DNA of 64,000 nucleotides from Glycocaulis alkaliphilus (GCF_004000605.1 NZ_CP018911.1:2046001-2110000), one strand, 5' to 3'; counted from the stretch's first letter, positions 54,236 to 63,948 are shown. The notes: a model not told the origin generated them from the letters alone. Made by a program: numbers and translations.

Positions 54236-54249
54236 TTGATGCAAATCAA
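54236..54249. promoter_or_regulatory. candidate operator between aceA and its regulator
   Basis: TTGATGCAAATCAA is a 14-base element with inverted arms TTGAT/ATCAA in the divergent intergenic region. The core TGCAAA recalls the TTTGCAAA half of RamB sites in Corynebacterium; equivalence here is inference. The region is AT-rich compared with the surroundings. Confidence 0.45.
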
Positions 54250-54274
54250 TTTGTGTGGTTGTAATTATTCATAC

Positions 54275-55702
54275 ATGGAGCTGACGCTGATGGACGCTGG
54301 CCAGCAGGAAAAACTGTATGCGGGCGCGCGCTTGCGCAGGCTGCGCCGTGAGCTGGGCCTGTCACAGGCCGAGTTCGCCGAAACCGTCGGCATATCGGCA
54401 AGCTATCTGACCTTGCTGGAACGCAATCAGCGCCCGGTGACGGCGCGCGTGCTGCTGGCGCTGGCCGAAAGCCATGATGTGGATGTGCGCGCCTTTGCCG
54501 CCGAGTCCGACCGGCAGACGGTCAGCGATCTGACAGAGGCGCTGGGCGATCCGGTTCTGAAGGGCGCGGAGCTGGACCAGCGCGACATAAGAGAGCTGGC
54601 CGACGCCCATCCGCGCGCGGCCGAGGCCATGGCGCGCCTGTTCCAGGCCTATCGGGAGGCACAAGGCAATGCGGCTGAGCTGGCCTCGCGCCTGGCGGAC
54701 GGGCCTTCAGCCCCCACGGGCTCGCTCCTGCCACTGGAAACGGTACGCGATGCGCTGGACAATGCGCAAAACCATTTTCCCCAGCTGGAAGATGCCGCCG
54801 ATGCCCTGCGCGAGGCCGCCCGTCTTGACGATCTCGGCCGGACACAAGGCATGCATGATTATCTGCGCCGCCAGCACGGGGCGGCGGTGCGCGTCTATGA
54901 TGACAGCGTAATGGCCGGCACGCTGCGCCGTTTCGACTTTCATGCACGCAAGCTTCTGCTGTCCGAACTCCTGTCGCCTGCCGGAAAGGACTTTCAGACT
55001 GCGCTGACCATGGTGCTGCTCGACTGCGCTGATGTGCTGGACGCGGTGACAGCGCGCGCGGCCCTGCCAGATCCTGTCACCGCGCGCCTGTTGCGGGCCA
55101 ATCTGGCCGGATATACCGCCGCCGCCCTTCTCATGCCCTATGACAGCTTCCACCAGGCCGCTGAAGGCACAGGCTATGATGCCGAAGCGCTGAGCTACCG
55201 CTTTGGCATCAGCTATGAGCAGGCCGCCCACCGGCTGACCACGCTGAACCGCCCTTCCCGGCGCGGCGTGCCCTTCTTCCTCATGCGCATCGATCAGGCG
55301 GGCAATGTGACCAAGCGCTTCGGTGGCGGGGTGATCCCGTTTGCGCGCTCTGGCGGGGGATGCCCGCGCTGGCCGGTACACGACGCTTTCCGCATGCCTG
55401 AGCGCAGCCACACCCATACCGTCGAGCTGACCGATGGCACTCAGTACGTATCCGTTACACGTGCCGTGACCCGCCCCCTGCCCGGCGGCGGCGCGGCGCT
55501 GCAGGCCGTTGTGCTGGGATGCGAGGCAAAGCATGCAGACCGGCTGGCACTAAAACCCTCATCGGGTGCGCCCATCGGCATCGGCCTGACCTGCCGGCTG
55601 TGCGAGCGCGAGATGTGCGCCCAGCGCGCCTTCCCGCCCTTGCAGCGCAATCTGAAGATAGAGCCGCACACAAGGCCAGTGGCGCCGTTTGCCTTTAACT
55701 AG
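54275..55702 (+). CDS. short-chain fatty acyl-CoA-type regulator (ScfR/RamB family)
   Basis: About 475 residues. An N-terminal XRE-type HTH (LRRELGLSQAEFAETVGISA, SYLTLLERNQRP) is followed by a long helical part. The ImmA/IrrE-like region contains YTAAALLMPYDSFHQAAEGT and SYRFGISYEQAAHRLTTLNR, and the C-terminal domain GIGLTCRLCEREMCAQRAFPP has the four-residue-spaced cysteines seen in this family. These proteins regulate isocitrate lyase, malate synthase and acetate/propionate genes according to acyl-CoA. ATG at 54275 is preferred; ATG 54290 is possible. A terminator follows. Confidence 0.9.
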   Translation: MELTLMDAGQQEKLYAGARLRRLRRELGLSQAEFAETVGISASYLTLLERNQRPVTARVLLALAESHDVDVRAFAAESDRQTVSDLTEALGDPVLKGAELDQRDIRELADAHPRAAEAMARLFQAYREAQGNAAELASRLADGPSAPTGSLLPLETVRDALDNAQNHFPQLEDAADALREAARLDDLGRTQGMHDYLRRQHGAAVRVYDDSVMAGTLRRFDFHARKLLLSELLSPAGKDFQTALTMVLLDCADVLDAVTARAALPDPVTARLLRANLAGYTAAALLMPYDSFHQAAEGTGYDAEALSYRFGISYEQAAHRLTTLNRPSRRGVPFFLMRIDQAGNVTKRFGGGVIPFARSGGGCPRWPVHDAFRMPERSHTHTVELTDGTQYVSVTRAVTRPLPGGGAALQAVVLGCEAKHADRLALKPSSGAPIGIGLTCRLCEREMCAQRAFPPLQRNLKIEPHTRPVAPFAFN

Positions 55703-55716
55703 AGGCGGCAAACAAA

Positions 55717-55743
55717 AAGGGCCGGAGCGATGCTCCGGCCCTT
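55717..55743. terminator. bidirectional intrinsic terminator
   Basis: AAGGGCCGGAGC and GCTCCGGCCCTT around GAT, A-rich to the left. It serves the convergent regulator and TonB receptor genes. Confidence 0.88.
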
Positions 55744-55768
55744 CCCGTTTCAAGGTTTCTTGCGAAAC

Positions 55769-58312
55769 CTAGAAGCGCGTGCGCAGCGTGATGCCGTAGG
55801 TGCGCGGAGCACCCAGGAAGGCAGCATAGCTGGCCGTGTTGCGCGGCTGGGTCCACTCACCAGCATCAAAGCCGGCCTGACCACGGCGGCCTTGCGCGAA
55901 GGCGTCAATCGCGACCTGAGCGTAGGTCTCGTCGGTGAGGTTGCGGCCCCACAGTTCGAGGAACCAGCGTTCGTCGTTCGAGCCGATGCCGATACGGGCA
56001 TTAATCAGCGTGAACGCGTCCTGGAACTTCTCCGGGTCGTTGTCAGAGCCGGTATTGTAGCCAGACACGTAGCGGCTATCGAGGCCCATACGGGTGATGA
56101 GATTATTGCCCAGAGACGCTTCGTAGTTCACCGCGAGATTGAAGAAGTGCTCCGGTGACAGCGAGAAGCTCTCACCCTCCAGCGCGTCGATCAGACCATC
56201 GCCGGTATCCACCGTCTCATAGAGCGTGTTGACGTAGGCATAGCCGCCCGAGATATCGAGCCCGTCGACCGGGGTGAGCCAGAGGAAGTCGAACTCGGCG
56301 CCGTAGGAGCGGGCCTCATCCACCGACTCCACCACGAAGGCGGTGCCGTTGAAGGTGTTCAGCTGGAAGTCCTCAATGTCCTGGTAGAACAGGTTACCAT
56401 TGAGCTGCAGAACGTTGCCGAACAGGGTCGACTTGAAACCGGCTTCCCAGGCGGAGATGGTTTCGGGCGCGAACGAGGTGTCCACGTTCGTGTAACCGGT
56501 CGCATCAAATGGCCCGTTGAACTGGCGGTCGAGGTTGAAGCCGCCAGCCTTGAAGCCACGCGAGTAGCCGCCATAGATCATCACGTCATCGGTCAGGTCA
56601 TACTGCGCGCGCAGCGTGCCCGACACTTCCTCGTCCGTGCGCGACTGGTCATAGCCGTTCGCGTCCAGGCCGGAGCGGGCATAAGGCAGACACATATTGC
56701 CAATCGCAACCGAGCCAAGAATGACGTCGTTCATGGTCAGAAGACCTGCCTGAACGGCTGGCGCGGCAGACTGCTGGAACCCGGCAATGGGATCAAACCC
56801 GAACGCGCCTTCCAGCGCGGCGCAGGCCGCCGGGGAGTTGGTGGAGAAGCTCGCCGTCAGGTCTTTCTCCTCACGCGTATAGCGCAGGCCCGCCGTCACC
56901 GAGAAACGGTCCGTGAAGGCGTAGGTGTTGTGGGTGAAAGCCGCCCAGCTTGTGGCGGTCTGGTTGTAGATATCCTGATTCACGCCGGTGCCAGCGACGA
57001 TCGCCTGGCCGACAGGGATATTCACCGCACCACCCGTCAGGTTGGAGATGGTCTGGCTGACGCCCGCGACGTTGCCCGCCAGCAGGATGCCCAGGAAGGG
57101 CTCCCAGTCCGCGCCAAAACGAATGGAATCGCCCAGTTCAAGCTCTTCACGCGAGTAGAAACCGCCGACGAGCCAGTCGAGATTGCCGCGTACGCCCTGC
57201 AGGCGGAATTCCTGGCTGAAACGGTCAAGGTCAGTGAAATTGCCATCCAGACGGTTGGCTATGTCCAGGCTGGAATAGTCGACATCCTGGGTGCGCTCAT
57301 TCTCCCAGTGGCGGAACGCCGTGATGGAGGTGAGAGTCGCACCGTCAAAATCCACATCGAACTCAGCCGAAAGGCCCCAGTCCGTCACGTCCTGCTGGTA
57401 GGGCGTGTTGGCGAAGGCCTGACGGGCAGACGGATCGGCCGGGCTCAGGACCTGACCGCCCAGCGAGCCGACAATGCCGACGATGGTCGGATCATAGTCC
57501 CACTGCACGGCCGAGCAGCAGAATTCGCTGCGGTCGGAGAAGTCGGCAATGATGCGGCCGGTGACGGTCGCGCTCGGCGTCCACAGAAGCTGGCCGCGGA
57601 TCGAGTAATAATCCTGATTTTCAGAATCGGTGACGGTCATCGTGCCGCCGTCACGCAAGTTCATGGTGGTGAAGCCATCGCGCTGATTGGTGACAGCAAA
57701 CAGGCGGAACGCCAGCTGGTCTTCAACAATCGGGCCCGTGATGGAGCCGGACAGGCGGCGAAGATCATAATTGCCGACCTGAAGCTCTGCCTGGCCGCCA
57801 AACTCGAACTCGGGCTGCTGCGTCATGATGTTCAGAACGCCGGCCGAAGTGTTCTTGCCAAACAGCGTGCCTTGCGGGCCGCGCAGAACCTCAATGCGCT
57901 CCAGCTCACCCAGATCGCCAAAGCCCACGCCGTTACGGGCGCGGAACACGCCGTCGATGTAAACGCCGACGGAGCTTTCAAGGCCGAAATTGTCACCCAC
58001 CGTGCCGACGCCGCGCACACGCGCCGTGGTGATGGTCTCAGACTGGGTGGACGTCACCATCAGGCCCGGCGCCAGAGCGATCAGATCCTTGATGTCCTGG
58101 ATACCGGAATTTTCCAGCTGTGCCTGGTTGAAGGCAGAAACAGCAACCGGCACGTCCTGCAGACTTTGCTCGCGCTGCTGCGCGGTTACCGTGATCACTT
58201 CGAGCTGGCGCTGGGCGCCGGGCTCGCCTGCTGTCTGGGCGAATGCACCGCCAGCCAGCACGATCGGTGAAGCTGCGGCGAGAAGCGCCGCGCGTACAAA
58301 CTTCATTTTCAT
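55769..58312 (-). CDS. TonB-dependent receptor 1
   Basis: 847 residues. Signal peptide (FVRAALLAAASPIVLAGGAF ending AQ), then TonB-box-like EVITVTAQQREQSLQDVPV, a plug domain with RVRGVG, VGVYIDGVF and EVLRGPQGTLFGKNTSAGVL, and a 22-strand barrel ending in YGITLRTRF with a terminal Phe. It imports a substrate across the outer membrane using TonB energy; the ligand is unknown. The type resembles sphingomonad/Caulobacter receptors for plant or xenobiotic compounds or siderophores. A GGAGG ribosome site precedes the ATG. Upstream it shares a 14-base motif with the second receptor. Confidence 0.93.
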   Translation of the reverse strand: MKMKFVRAALLAAASPIVLAGGAFAQTAGEPGAQRQLEVITVTAQQREQSLQDVPVAVSAFNQAQLENSGIQDIKDLIALAPGLMVTSTQSETITTARVRGVGTVGDNFGLESSVGVYIDGVFRARNGVGFGDLGELERIEVLRGPQGTLFGKNTSAGVLNIMTQQPEFEFGGQAELQVGNYDLRRLSGSITGPIVEDQLAFRLFAVTNQRDGFTTMNLRDGGTMTVTDSENQDYYSIRGQLLWTPSATVTGRIIADFSDRSEFCCSAVQWDYDPTIVGIVGSLGGQVLSPADPSARQAFANTPYQQDVTDWGLSAEFDVDFDGATLTSITAFRHWENERTQDVDYSSLDIANRLDGNFTDLDRFSQEFRLQGVRGNLDWLVGGFYSREELELGDSIRFGADWEPFLGILLAGNVAGVSQTISNLTGGAVNIPVGQAIVAGTGVNQDIYNQTATSWAAFTHNTYAFTDRFSVTAGLRYTREEKDLTASFSTNSPAACAALEGAFGFDPIAGFQQSAAPAVQAGLLTMNDVILGSVAIGNMCLPYARSGLDANGYDQSRTDEEVSGTLRAQYDLTDDVMIYGGYSRGFKAGGFNLDRQFNGPFDATGYTNVDTSFAPETISAWEAGFKSTLFGNVLQLNGNLFYQDIEDFQLNTFNGTAFVVESVDEARSYGAEFDFLWLTPVDGLDISGGYAYVNTLYETVDTGDGLIDALEGESFSLSPEHFFNLAVNYEASLGNNLITRMGLDSRYVSGYNTGSDNDPEKFQDAFTLINARIGIGSNDERWFLELWGRNLTDETYAQVAIDAFAQGRRGQAGFDAGEWTQPRNTASYAAFLGAPRTYGITLRTRF

Positions 58313-58353
58313 TTGTTTCCTCCGCGAATGCCGGGCAGGGAGGCCCGCATTTC

Positions 58354-58367
58354 TTGTTGCAACGCAG
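58354..58367 (-). promoter_or_regulatory. shared leader motif, receptor 1
   Basis: Plus-strand TTGTTGCAACGCAG, 42 bases before the start. It matches the element at the same distance before receptor 2 in 12 of 14 bases. Could be part of the promoter or an operator. Confidence 0.4.
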
Positions 58368-58641
58368 CATTTCTCTGCGCTGCACCCAGACTATCCTTAT
58401 TTGCGCAGAAGAGAAGGGGGGACCGGCCAATATCCTCAGAAAACCGTCGCGAAACCCGGTCTTCTGCTGCACTCGCGTCGGACGTGTTGCGTTGCGAACA
58501 CGCAACTGCGCAAAAACTCGCAATGTATTGGCTGCATTTATGCTGCAGTCGCAAATATACTATACGCAGCTGCAGCAATTCTCCGAAGGGGCCATTGATG
58601 CATTCACGCCCCTTGTGGAGTGAGCGATTTCACCATGGAAA

Positions 58642-58667
58642 AAGGCCGGGGCGATTGCCCCGGCCTT
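58642..58667 (-). terminator. intrinsic terminator of TonB receptor 2
   Basis: AAGGCCGGGGC and GCCCCGGCCTT around GATT; on the minus strand it is followed by TTTTTCC. Confidence 0.85.
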
Positions 58668-58721
58668 CTCTCCTCCCTGACGGTTCTGATGACCGCTTCA
58701 GGCCTATGAGTACTGTCTATA

Positions 58722-60932
58722 CTAGTTTCTGACGCGGAACTCCAGCCCGACGACCCGGCCGCGGTTAAGCGGCGAGAACGTCCCGCCCAGCGGGAACGGC
58801 CCCAGCGTTGCGGGCAGCTGGGTGTCGTTGCCGTAAGTGACCTCATTGGAGAGGTTCTTGCCATACAGCGCGAGAATATGGCGGCCTTCATTGAACGACA
58901 GCGACAATCCGGCATCCCAGATCCCCACCGAGTCAAAGAAGCCAAGATTACTATCGGTATAGGCGTTCGCGTCGCGATAGTTATAGCTGACCGAGCCGGT
59001 CAGCAGCGTTCCGCCAAACAGGTTCAGCGGGACATCGTGATACAGCCCGACCCCGTAGGTCCATGGCGCAAGCCGCGGAATGTCGAGAGCCAGATCTGCA
59101 GCATTGATCACGCCATCACCGTTAAGGTCGAAGATGACGCTGTCATAACTGCCGTCCAGATAACCGACCTGTGCCGTCAGCAGCGTGTTCTCGCCCAGGA
59201 AGAAGCGGCCCTCCACCTCGAAGCCCTGGATTGTTGCGTCAGCCGTGTTGCGGATGATCTGGACAACCCCGGCCATCGGGTCCGACTCATTGATCTCCCG
59301 CTGCATGTCATTGATGCTGTTATGGAATGCAGCGATATTCAGGCGAATATTGCCGTTAGCCAGATCCGTTTTCAGGCCCACCTCGAAGGAATCGATCCGC
59401 TCCTGGTCAAACGGTCCGGGAGTGATCGCCGGGTTGGGCGAGGTATTGCGGAAATTGTAGCCACCTGAACGATAGCCTTGCGACCAGCTGGCATAGAGCT
59501 GACTGACATCATCATAGCGGAACTGCACGCCGACCCTTGGAGCGAACGAAGACCAGCTGTCAGAGTCAATGAACGCGCCCGGATTTCCGGCAACCACCGT
59601 ACATCCCTGTCCGACGACACAAGGCGTGCCCGGCAGCAGCGACTGGATACGCGCATCCTTGTCTTCAACCGAGTAGCGGCCGCCAATGCTGAAGGTCAGA
59701 CGCTCGCTGGCGTGAATGTCGAAATTGGCAAACACACCCCAAGTCGAGTGGTCGATCGTGCCGCCACCCGCAGTGATGAGCGCTCCGCCAAGCAGGTTGC
59801 GCCGCTCAACATACTCGATCGTCTGGTCGAAATAGAAGAGCCCGGTCGTGACATCGACATTGCCGAACGTACCCGCGTACCGCAGCTCGTTGGACCACTG
59901 ATTCTGGGCCAGCGATGACGGCGCGTGGAAGAGGAAGCCCGGCGTGGCGTCAATATCGCCAAGCGACTGACCATCATAGTCCCGCCAGCCAAGGACATTG
60001 GTGATCGTGCCGTTGCCGAAATCCACCCCGATATTGGTCTCGAAGATGGCCTGACGCCAATCAGCACGGGCAAAGCCCGGCTCGTCGATTGCAAAGTCGA
60101 ACGTGCCGCGCTGGAAGAGACCCCCGACACCCGAACCGTTGACGTGGTTCTGGCCTGACGGCCCGTCACCATCGGTCTCGCCGTATTCAAGGCGCAGCAG
60201 GAACTCCAGATTGTCGTTGGGCCGGAGGGCGATGGCAGGCCGGATGATCGTGACCTGATTGGCACCATGCGATGAGTTGTCAAAGCGGTTGGTGAACCAG
60301 CCATCATCATCGCTGTGATAGACTGCCAGCTTGGCCGATATTTGCTCGGTGAGCGGGCCGGAAATGACACCGGAGGCAACCCAGCGCAGGCCAGTCTCAA
60401 CGCCGACGCGCCCATTGAAGCGGAACTCATCGGTCGGGGTGGTGGTGCGCACCACGACGGCGCCGCCCGTCACGTTGCGCCCGAACAGCACACCCTGCGG
60501 TCCGCGCAGGACTTCGATGGCTTCAAGGTCGAAATTGTCTACGACAACGCCGGAATTGATGCCGTAATAGATGCCGTCAACAAAATAGCCGACAGTCGGG
60601 TCAATCGCCGGAATCGAGCTGTTGATGCCGAGACCCCGAATGGAAAAGTTCGCGATACTCGGGCTTGTCCCGACATCTTCAAACTGGACGTTGGGAATGA
60701 CATAGCTCAGCGAGCTGATGTCCTGATACTACAGGGCGGCCAGCTGATCACCGCTGAACGCCGTAACGGCAACCGGCACTTCCTGTACCGCCACGCCGTC
60801 CGGCCGCTTGGTGCCGGTAATGGTGATGACCTCGCGCAGCGCCTCTGTGGCGCTTTGCGCCTGCACGCCTGCCGTGAACACCAGAGGCGAAGCCGCCGCC
60901 AGCAACATCATCCGAATCAAAGAAGCTTTCAT
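58722..60932 (-). pseudogene. TonB-dependent receptor 2, interrupted by an in-frame amber codon
   Basis: Reading from ATG 60932 (GGGAGGAACG ribosome site) gives a signal peptide (MMLLAAASPLVFTAGVQAQ), EVITITGTKRPDG and VPVAVTAFSGDQLAAL, then TAG at 60731-60729 (codon 68). The same frame continues without further stops for 668 codons: a complete plug (SIRGLGINS, VGYFVDGIYYG, EVLRGPQGVLFGRNVTGGA) and barrel to RVVGLEFRVRN. The total of ~736 codons is a normal receptor length. So the gene is intact apart from one nonsense codon: recent inactivation, suppression or a base-call error. The start resembles receptor 1, so they are paralogues. Confidence 0.85.
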
Positions 60933-60974
60933 TGCGTTCGTTCCTCCCGCTCCGGGAGTTCCGCCCCGGATTTA

Positions 60975-60988
60975 TTGTTGCAGCGCAA
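60975..60988 (-). promoter_or_regulatory. shared leader motif, receptor 2
   Basis: Plus-strand TTGTTGCAGCGCAA, 43 bases before the start of receptor 2. Counterpart of the element at 58354. Confidence 0.4.
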
Positions 60989-61198
60989 TACAGCACTGTA
61001 ATTCCGAGATTGGCTGATCCGCCATGCAAGTAAAAGCGGGGCCGCCCGAACAGCAGGCAGGAAATTCGGCGTTTCCGCCCCTTATAGTCCGAAAAGAGCC
61101 TTTATGTTGCAAAACTGACACGCAATTTCGCTGATCATTATTTGTTGAATCTGAAACTATTTTTTGCAGATGCGAAGCGACAGCGCCAGCGCAGCAAA

Positions 61199-61834
61199 TC
61201 AGGCCGATGCCGAGGGCCTGGCCCTTACGGCTTCCAGCCACCCCGCCAGCGCGTCGTGATTTCCAGCCGGCGCGATCTTCACCCACGCCGCGAACTCGAC
61301 AAAGACGAAAGCGGCTATGTCCGCGACTGAAAACATATCCCCCGCAAGCCACGGCGTGTCGCCAAGACGCGTGTCCAGAACATCAAGAAAACGATGCGCC
61401 CTGGCCCGGCCGCGTTCTGCCAGTTCGGGTATCTGCTCCACCGCATGCGGGCCCGGCAAGGCCCGTCCCGCCATGGCTCTCGAGCTGTTGCGCAACACCT
61501 CCATGATGGCCATCAGCCCCTCGAACTCGGCTCGCCACAGCCATTCGGCCACCCGCGCCTTCTCCAGCGGTCCGGTACCCATCAGCGGCGGGTCAGGATA
61601 CACCTCCTCCAGCCAGCGCGCGATGGACGCATTATCACACAAGGCCTCCCCCTCCGGCGTCACCAGCACCGGCACGGTGCAGGCCGGATTGACCGCCCGG
61701 AACTGTTCGGAAAATTGCTCCCCATTGCGCAGATCAATCTCCACCCGCCTCACCTCCACGCGCTTTTCGGCAAGGATCATGCGCGCACGTCTGGGACTGG
61801 GGGCGGTAGCGCAGTCGTAGAAAATGATTGTCAT
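61199..61834 (-). CDS. glutathione S-transferase family protein
   Basis: 211 residues. The N-terminal thioredoxin-fold domain shows MTIIFYDCATAPSPRRARMI with a Ser near the expected catalytic place, the cis-Pro in CTVPVLVTPEGEALCDNASI, and the C-terminal helical domain with TPWLAGDMFSVADIAAFVFV. GSTs conjugate or reduce small electrophiles with glutathione. ATG 61834 begins the family-like sequence. No metabolic partner is nearby. Confidence 0.9.
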   Translation of the reverse strand: MTIIFYDCATAPSPRRARMILAEKRVEVRRVEIDLRNGEQFSEQFRAVNPACTVPVLVTPEGEALCDNASIARWLEEVYPDPPLMGTGPLEKARVAEWLWRAEFEGLMAIMEVLRNSSRAMAGRALPGPHAVEQIPELAERGRARAHRFLDVLDTRLGDTPWLAGDMFSVADIAAFVFVEFAAWVKIAPAGNHDALAGWLEAVRARPSASA

Positions 61835-62022
61835 GGTGGGGCCTCCGCCCGGGTTGCGCGCCGGGGTGCCGTCCCGGTTCACCGTCAGGGCAATGCTTGG
61901 GACACAAGGCCTGCCCCGATTCTGCCCAGATGTGTCCAAAATGGCCTTATTCTGTCCAAGTCCTGACGCGAAGCATAATTACGGTTAATACGGGTTGAAC
62001 ACTAACGGAGGGGGGCCTCCTC

Positions 62023-63060
62023 ATGTCATCGTATGAATTGAGAGATACTATTATACGCCGGCGTCCCGAATACCGCACCGCAGACACCACTGTTTCGGGA
62101 GACGTCAGACAGATGAGCCGTATTGACCAGAAGACGCACCAGATTGTCGACCGGCTGAGCGACGCCTTCTATCGCGCAGCGGGTGATTTCAACGCCTATC
62201 TCGATTTCAGGGCTACGCGCGGCCGGATGTTTGGCGGGGCACTGCCGCCCCATCGCTGGGTGCAGCGCGCGGCGCAGTATCCTGACAGTCATATCATGCA
62301 CTTCTCCATTCTGGCCGCCCTCATCCTGTTTGAAGGCCTGGCCAACGCCTATTTCTTTTCCAAGGCATCAGACCTCGGCCTTCTGGGCGGCTGGATTCAG
62401 GCCATCACCGTGGCCTTCACCAACGTCATTGCGGCCTTCTTCCTGATCGGGTTTGTCGGCCTTCGCAGCCTGTCCAATCCGGACCGGCCCTTCTCCTTCA
62501 TCGCGGCGCTGATCGGCGTTCCTGTTGCGCTGAGCTTTGTTGTCTTCCTGAACTTCTCGGCCGCGCACTATCGCGACCTGCTGGAGATCAACGAGGCGGT
62601 TCTGGCAACGGGCACGCTGGCCGGTACCGGCGAGATACTCGCCCCTGTCACCCGCGCGCTCACCTTCCAGCCGTTTGAAACACTTGAAGCGCTGCTGCTG
62701 TTCATCCTGGGCATCACGTTTGCCGCGATTGCCGCCTTCAAGGGCGCGACCTTTGATGACCGCCTGATCGGCTACGGCGCCGTACAGCGCCGCGCCATCC
62801 GCTCTGCCGCCCATCTGGCCGCTGTCATCAAGCAGGTGCCGCTGGACCGCAGCCAGGAGCCGCAAGGCGCCAGCAACACGGTCGGCAGCAGCACCTATGA
62901 AGACGCGGTCCGGCTGAAGCTGGATATTGACGCCTTCTTTGCCGAGCAGACCCAGCGCGCGCTCAACCGCCACCGCGAGGCTGCCGATTTTCAGGATGAC
63001 GCCGCCCGTCATGGCAGCGAGCCCCGCTCGCGCGACGACAAGCCGCCCTTTCCGGGCTAG
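62023..63060 (+). CDS. unrecognised four-helix membrane protein
   Basis: 345 residues. A ~90-residue N-terminal cytoplasmic part (RIDQKTHQIVDRLSDAFYRA) precedes membrane helices at about 95-113, 125-147, 158-178 and 221-240. A ~100-residue charged C-terminal tail ends in PRSRDDKPPFPG. I recognise no family. The ribosome site GGAGGGGGG precedes the ATG. It is followed after 48 bases by a gene for a single-pass protein with a vWA-like domain, and the two likely work together. Confidence 0.7.
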   Translation: MSSYELRDTIIRRRPEYRTADTTVSGDVRQMSRIDQKTHQIVDRLSDAFYRAAGDFNAYLDFRATRGRMFGGALPPHRWVQRAAQYPDSHIMHFSILAALILFEGLANAYFFSKASDLGLLGGWIQAITVAFTNVIAAFFLIGFVGLRSLSNPDRPFSFIAALIGVPVALSFVVFLNFSAAHYRDLLEINEAVLATGTLAGTGEILAPVTRALTFQPFETLEALLLFILGITFAAIAAFKGATFDDRLIGYGAVQRRAIRSAAHLAAVIKQVPLDRSQEPQGASNTVGSSTYEDAVRLKLDIDAFFAEQTQRALNRHREAADFQDDAARHGSEPRSRDDKPPFPG

Positions 63061-63108
63061 TATCCGATTGGCCGGTGCGGGGGCGCTGGCGGAAAAGGGG
63101 CTGGAACC

Positions 63109-63912
63109 ATGAGAGGCAAGGATCTTGTAGGCCTGTTTAACATGGTGGTTGTCGCCGGGGTACTCGGCGCAATCAGCTATGCGGCTCTGGTCCTGCAGCC
63201 AGAGGAGTATGATCCCGAAACGCTCTGCCTGGTCGGGGAAACACCTCCGCACACGGTCATCATGATTGACCGTACCGAGGTCCGCTACACGCCCTCGCAG
63301 GCCCGCCGGATCAACGACGTCATCCTTGCCGCACGCAGTCAGCTGGAAATCGGCGAACGCCTCTCCCTTTTTGAGCTCAACCATCGCGGCGAAATCCGCA
63401 ATACCAACCGGTTTTCGGTCTGCAATCCGGGGCGGGGCGACCAGATCAACCCGCTCTATCGCAACCCGAACCGGGTGCAGGCGCGCTATGATGCGTTGTT
63501 TGACCGCCCGCTCGACCGCGCGCTCGACGGGTTGATGGATCTGATCGACTCGCCCGTCACACCGCTGCTGGAATCGCTGGCCGAGCTGGGCAATAGCGAG
63601 GATTTCAACACCGCTGTCCCGCGCCGGCGCATCATCCTGATCTCCGACATGCTGCAGAACACGCAGCTATATTCGGTTTACGGCCCCGCCCGCGCGGACC
63701 TGGCCAACCGCCTGCCTGATCCGGGCACAATCGCGCGCCAGATCGAAGCGCGCTATGGCCGCACTCTGGCTGGCGTGGAGATCGAGATACTGTTCGTCGC
63801 ACAGGATCATGATGGCTGGACGCCGGAACAGCGCGCCGCTATCCGCGCACACTGGCAGGCCATTTTTGCCCAGCTGGGCGTGCGCCAGAGCTGGCAGGAA
63901 TTCGCCCAGTAG
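63109..63912 (+). CDS. single-pass protein with vWA-like extracytoplasmic domain
   Basis: 267 residues. One membrane helix (~10-28, FNMVVVAGVLGAISYAALVL) then a domain with an alternating fold: HTVIMIDRTEVRYTPSQARR, LEIGERLSLFELNHRGEIR, VCNPGRGDQINPLYRNPN and RRIILISDMLQNTQLYS. Asp at the end of the first strand and in ISDMLQ recall von Willebrand factor A domains, but the MIDAS DxSxS is replaced by DRTE. Function unknown. It is the probable partner of the preceding membrane protein. Confidence 0.7.
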   Translation: MRGKDLVGLFNMVVVAGVLGAISYAALVLQPEEYDPETLCLVGETPPHTVIMIDRTEVRYTPSQARRINDVILAARSQLEIGERLSLFELNHRGEIRNTNRFSVCNPGRGDQINPLYRNPNRVQARYDALFDRPLDRALDGLMDLIDSPVTPLLESLAELGNSEDFNTAVPRRRIILISDMLQNTQLYSVYGPARADLANRLPDPGTIARQIEARYGRTLAGVEIEILFVAQDHDGWTPEQRAAIRAHWQAIFAQLGVRQSWQEFAQ

Positions 63913-63948
63913 GTGAAACCTTCATCCTGCACCTCCCGGTGTCATGGT

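Larger units (their letters stand above)
58313..58721. other. 409-base gap: leader of receptor 1 and terminator of receptor 2
   Basis: The region is AT-richer than average near 58490-58590 and holds several CTGCA-containing inverted repeats (e.g. CTGCATTTATGCTGCAG near 58532), as expected of a regulated promoter for the leftward receptor. No coding sequence is supported. Confidence 0.5.

Noticed and set aside
58243-58623. Short open frames on both strands upstream of TonB receptor 1
   Set aside because: They overlap each other and the receptor leader, with no ribosome site and no product.
58722-60491. A shorter functional TonB receptor starting at the GTG near 60491
   Set aside because: It would lack the signal peptide and most of the plug domain; upstream codons in the same frame clearly encode those parts, so the amber-interrupted reading is preferred.
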